Shown: piece by piece, positions 62,288 to 64,000 of the stretch | How the letters are laid out: each line of letters starts with the position of its first letter | Numbering within the stretch: position 1 is the stretch's first letter | Assembly (NCBI RefSeq): GCF_024362405.1 | Contig: NZ_CP101454.1 | Span: 2,790,001 to 2,854,000, forward strand | Origin: Halorarius litoreus | GTDB taxonomy: Archaea > Halobacteriota > Halobacteria > Halobacteriales > Haloarculaceae | Reading direction: 5' to 3' | DNA: 64,000 nt | Notes under the pieces: generated by a model | Database searches by the model: none | Told to the model about the DNA's origin: nothing | The model's input: only the letters and a program-made list of their open reading frames with translations | Made by a program: the position numbers and the translations under genes

Positions 62288-62387
62288 GTCACAGAATAGT
62301 TCTCGCCGGCCTAATTAGCTTGCGCCCTCGGTCGCCAACCGTGCACGGCCGGTATGGTGTGTCATGCACAACACTGTTCGTGCGGGG

Positions 62388-63106
62388 TTACTCCGTGGTC
62401 AGCGCAGCGGTGAGCGTCCGCACCATCGTCGGGGCGTTCTCTCGGTAGAACGCGAGCGTCGTGGCCCGGGCGTTCGCGAGCGTTTCGTCGAGCGTCGCGG
62501 CGGCGTCTTCGTGGACCCCCTCGCCGTGGCCCAGCAGGATGCGGTCAGGGTCGAGTCCGTCGAAGGCACTCGGGGGGAGGGGCCGGCGCATGTGCGAGAC
62601 CCCGAGGTCGGTCTCCTCGGGCGCGAGGAAGTAGTCCGCCGCGCCCACGGACTCGGCGACGACGAGCGTCTCGCCGTCGAACAGCGCCCACTCCTTCCAG
62701 ATCGGCGTGACGATGACGGGCAGGAGGTCGTACCGGGTAGCGGGGAGCGCGCCCGAGAACCGCCGGGTGGGGACGTCGAGGTCCACACCCGTCATCTCGG
62801 CCGGCAGGTAGACGGGCACGTCGTGGCGGGCGGCGATGCGCTCGGCGTCGCGCGCGTGGTGATGCGCTCGGCGTCGCGCGCGTGGTACTCGAGGAGGACG
62901 ACGACGCCCGCCACTTCGCCTAGGTCGGCGACGAGGGCGTCCACTCCCTCGGCGTCCACGGGGTCGACGAGGAACACGCCTTCGTCGGTGGCGAGCGCGT
63001 GGGAGGCCCGCCGCATCGTCTCGTCGGGGTGGGCGAGCCAGCCGACGCCGCCGCCGAACCGGTCGATTTCCGTCGCGGTACCGGCGCCCAGCTCCTTCAC
63101 CGGCAT
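62388..63106 (-). pseudogene. MBL-like gene frameshifted by a 26-bp tandem duplication
   Basis: A ~230-residue protein (start MPVKELGAGTATEIDRFGGG) is broken by two identical 26-bp units at 62835-62860 and 62861-62886. Removing one restores the frame: upstream text EYHARDAERI then joins AARHDVPVYLPAEM, ending LLGHGEGVHEDAAATLDETLANARA. The fold looks like a degenerate metallo-beta-lactamase (HARDA and GHGEG as ligand remnants). ATG 63106 has TTTTATG about 27 bases upstream; 63133 is an alternative. The rest of the gene looks normal. Confidence 0.82.
62835..62886. repeat. 26-bp perfect tandem duplication
   Basis: Two identical units starting GATGCGCTCGGCG abut each other. As 26 is not a multiple of 3, the duplication shifts the reading frame of the MBL-like gene. 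Slippage could reverse it. Confidence 0.92.
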
Positions 63107-63157
63107 GGTCGCATCCGAGGTAGGAACCGACATAAAACCGGCCGCCCAAGGCGAACT

Positions 63158-63442
63158 ATGCCTGCCGACCTCGCGGAGAAGACCGACCGGTACGAGCGAC
63201 TGCTCGCCGAGGCGCTCGACGCGGCCGAGCCCGTCCCGCCCGAGGGGACGCCGCTCGCTGACGGGGCCGCCGAGTACGAGGAGATGGCCCGTTCGTATCT
63301 CGAAGACGGTCGGCACTTCCGCGAGCAGGACGACCTCGTGAACGCGCTGGCGGCGTTCTCCTACGGGCACGCGTGGCTCGACGCCGGCGCTCGACTCGGA
63401 CTGTTCGACGTCCCGACAGACGGCCACCTGTTCACCGTCTGA
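63158..63442 (+). CDS. DUF357 family protein
   Basis: 94 residues: PADLAEKTDRYERLLAEALDAAEPVPP then MARSYLEDGRHFREQDDLVNALAAFSYGHAWLDAGARLGLF, a helical-hairpin layout typical of DUF357. The function is unknown. ATG 63158 is chosen; longer in-frame starts are not supported. The gene is divergent from the broken MBL-like gene, sharing the ~50-bp space. Confidence 0.9.
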   Translation: MPADLAEKTDRYERLLAEALDAAEPVPPEGTPLADGAAEYEEMARSYLEDGRHFREQDDLVNALAAFSYGHAWLDAGARLGLFDVPTDGHLFTV

Positions 63443-63486
63443 CGGAGTCGGTGTGCTTACATCACTGGCGAGAGTGGACGGAGACG

Positions 63487-63759
63487 ATGGAGGCGTCCCT
63501 CTGGTACGTGTTGACAGGGACGCGTGGGGGGAAGAACCGCGTGCGCATCCTCCAGGCGCTCGACGAGCGCCCGCGCAACGCGAACCAGCTCGCCGAGGAC
63601 CTCGACCTCGACTACAAGACCGTTCGCCACCATCTCGACGTCCTGACCGACAACAACATCGTCCGAGATAGCGGCGACGACTACGGTGCGATCTACCTCC
63701 CGACCGACCAGGCGCGAGTCCACTGGGAGACGGTCGAGACCATCATCGAACAGGTGTAA
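63487..63759 (+). CDS. ArsR-like winged-helix regulator
   Basis: 90 residues: GTRGGKNRVRILQALDERPRNANQLAEDLDLDYKTVRHHLDVLTDNNIV (in part) is a winged helix-turn-helix, ending in a wing with YGAIYLPTD. No effector domain. Haloarchaeal one-domain regulators of this type often act with an adjacent membrane gene, and a membrane protein starts 72 bases downstream here. Targets unknown. Confidence 0.9.
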   Translation: MEASLWYVLTGTRGGKNRVRILQALDERPRNANQLAEDLDLDYKTVRHHLDVLTDNNIVRDSGDDYGAIYLPTDQARVHWETVETIIEQV

Positions 63760-63831
63760 TCCATGCAGGAACCGACTCTGGCCGAATTTGGGAAAGCGTA
63801 TATCCGTCTGACTGAAGCAGGTGCTAGATAG

Positions 63832-64000
63832 ATGGCCCTACTCGTAACGCTCGTTCGCGTGTTCATCGTTCTGAACCTCGTCCTGCTGACGGGGCTCGCG
63901 TACGTCTGGGGCCGCAACTACGCCGAACTCCGGTCGAAACACTCGTTCGGCCTCCTGCTGTTCGCCGCGTTCCTCCTCGGCGAGAACGCCCTCGCGGCGT
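63832..64000 (+). CDS. Membrane protein, N-terminal part (runs off the window)
   Basis: The first ~56 residues of a membrane protein: one helix at ~4-25 (LVTLVRVFIVLNLVLLTGLAYVWG), a short loop NYAELRSKHS, and the start of a second helix (FGLLLFAAFLLGENALAA). A TATA-like GTATAT lies at 63798-63803, ~30 bases upstream. Likely a partner of the preceding winged-helix regulator; family unknown. Confidence 0.75.
   Translation, partial: MALLVTLVRVFIVLNLVLLTGLAYVWGRNYAELRSKHSFGLLLFAAFLLGENALAA

Overview
The window is haloarchaeal (class Halobacteria) chromosomal DNA. The evidence is high GC, very acidic proteins, core promoters about 27 bases upstream of start codons (leaderless mRNAs), bacterio-opsin-activator type HTH regulators, an rpa/rpap/rpe cluster, an archaeal GHMP-type shikimate kinase, haloarchaeal type IV pilins and a tRNA with a bulge-helix-bulge intron. 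The genus cannot be fixed from this sequence alone. Most of the window is ordinary core genome with dense gene packing and ATGA overlaps.

Layout. 1-6.6 kb: fatty-acid degradation genes (acyl-CoA dehydrogenase, a fused 3-hydroxyacyl-CoA dehydrogenase/enoyl-CoA hydratase, an acyl-CoA synthetase), interrupted by a free-standing HNH endonuclease, an intron-containing tRNA-Glu(UUC) and an Hsp20 gene. 6.6-9.8 kb: a Bat-like regulator, photolyase, a YjbQ-family enzyme and a membrane winged-helix protein. 9.9-17.5 kb: a four-gene stress-type operon of two PrkA-like AAA+ proteins, a YeaH-type VWA protein and SpoVR. 18-26.6 kb: small conserved genes, a cupin, an SDR enzyme, an aspartoacylase-like enzyme, a RecJ-like (COG1107) protein, Elp3 and uridine kinase. 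26.8-28 kb: a second Bat-like regulator, then a gene-poor stretch with two promoter-like direct repeats, a tRNA-Ser 3' fragment and tRNA-Ser(UGA). 31-37.7 kb: aromatic amino-acid genes aroC, aroA and a TyrA-type dehydrogenase, mixed with a phosphodiesterase, an aminopeptidase and a pilin. 37.7-43.3 kb: methyltransferase, SurE, a DUF2071 gene broken by an in-frame TGA, a Tat-exported hydrolase and a SpoIIM-like membrane protein. 43.3-46.6 kb: two toxin-antitoxin cassettes stacked at the 3' end of chorismate mutase, followed by shikimate kinase. 46.8-50.4 kb: small conserved genes and an ABC-2 exporter operon. 50.4-59.8 kb: a Cdc48-like ATPase, a methyltransferase, an Lhr helicase and the rpa1-rpap1-rpe group. 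59.9-64 kb: a riboflavin-pathway reductase, thioredoxin reductase, an MBL-like gene broken by a 26-bp tandem duplication, a DUF357 protein, a winged-helix regulator and a partial membrane protein.

The most unusual structure is at 43371-45525. The last ~14 codons of chorismate mutase, with the stop codon and a little downstream sequence, occur three times (43371, 44519, and 45476 in the living gene). Each interval carries one toxin-antitoxin module in AT-richer DNA. This looks like serial insertion of small defence or stability cassettes at a protein-gene attachment site, with no integrase in the window. Other items worth follow-up are the tRNA-Glu intron beside an HNH endonuclease, an ~83-bp intergenic element present twice just behind genes, a mirror-image divergent promoter at 50368-50414, and two genes each broken by one simple event.
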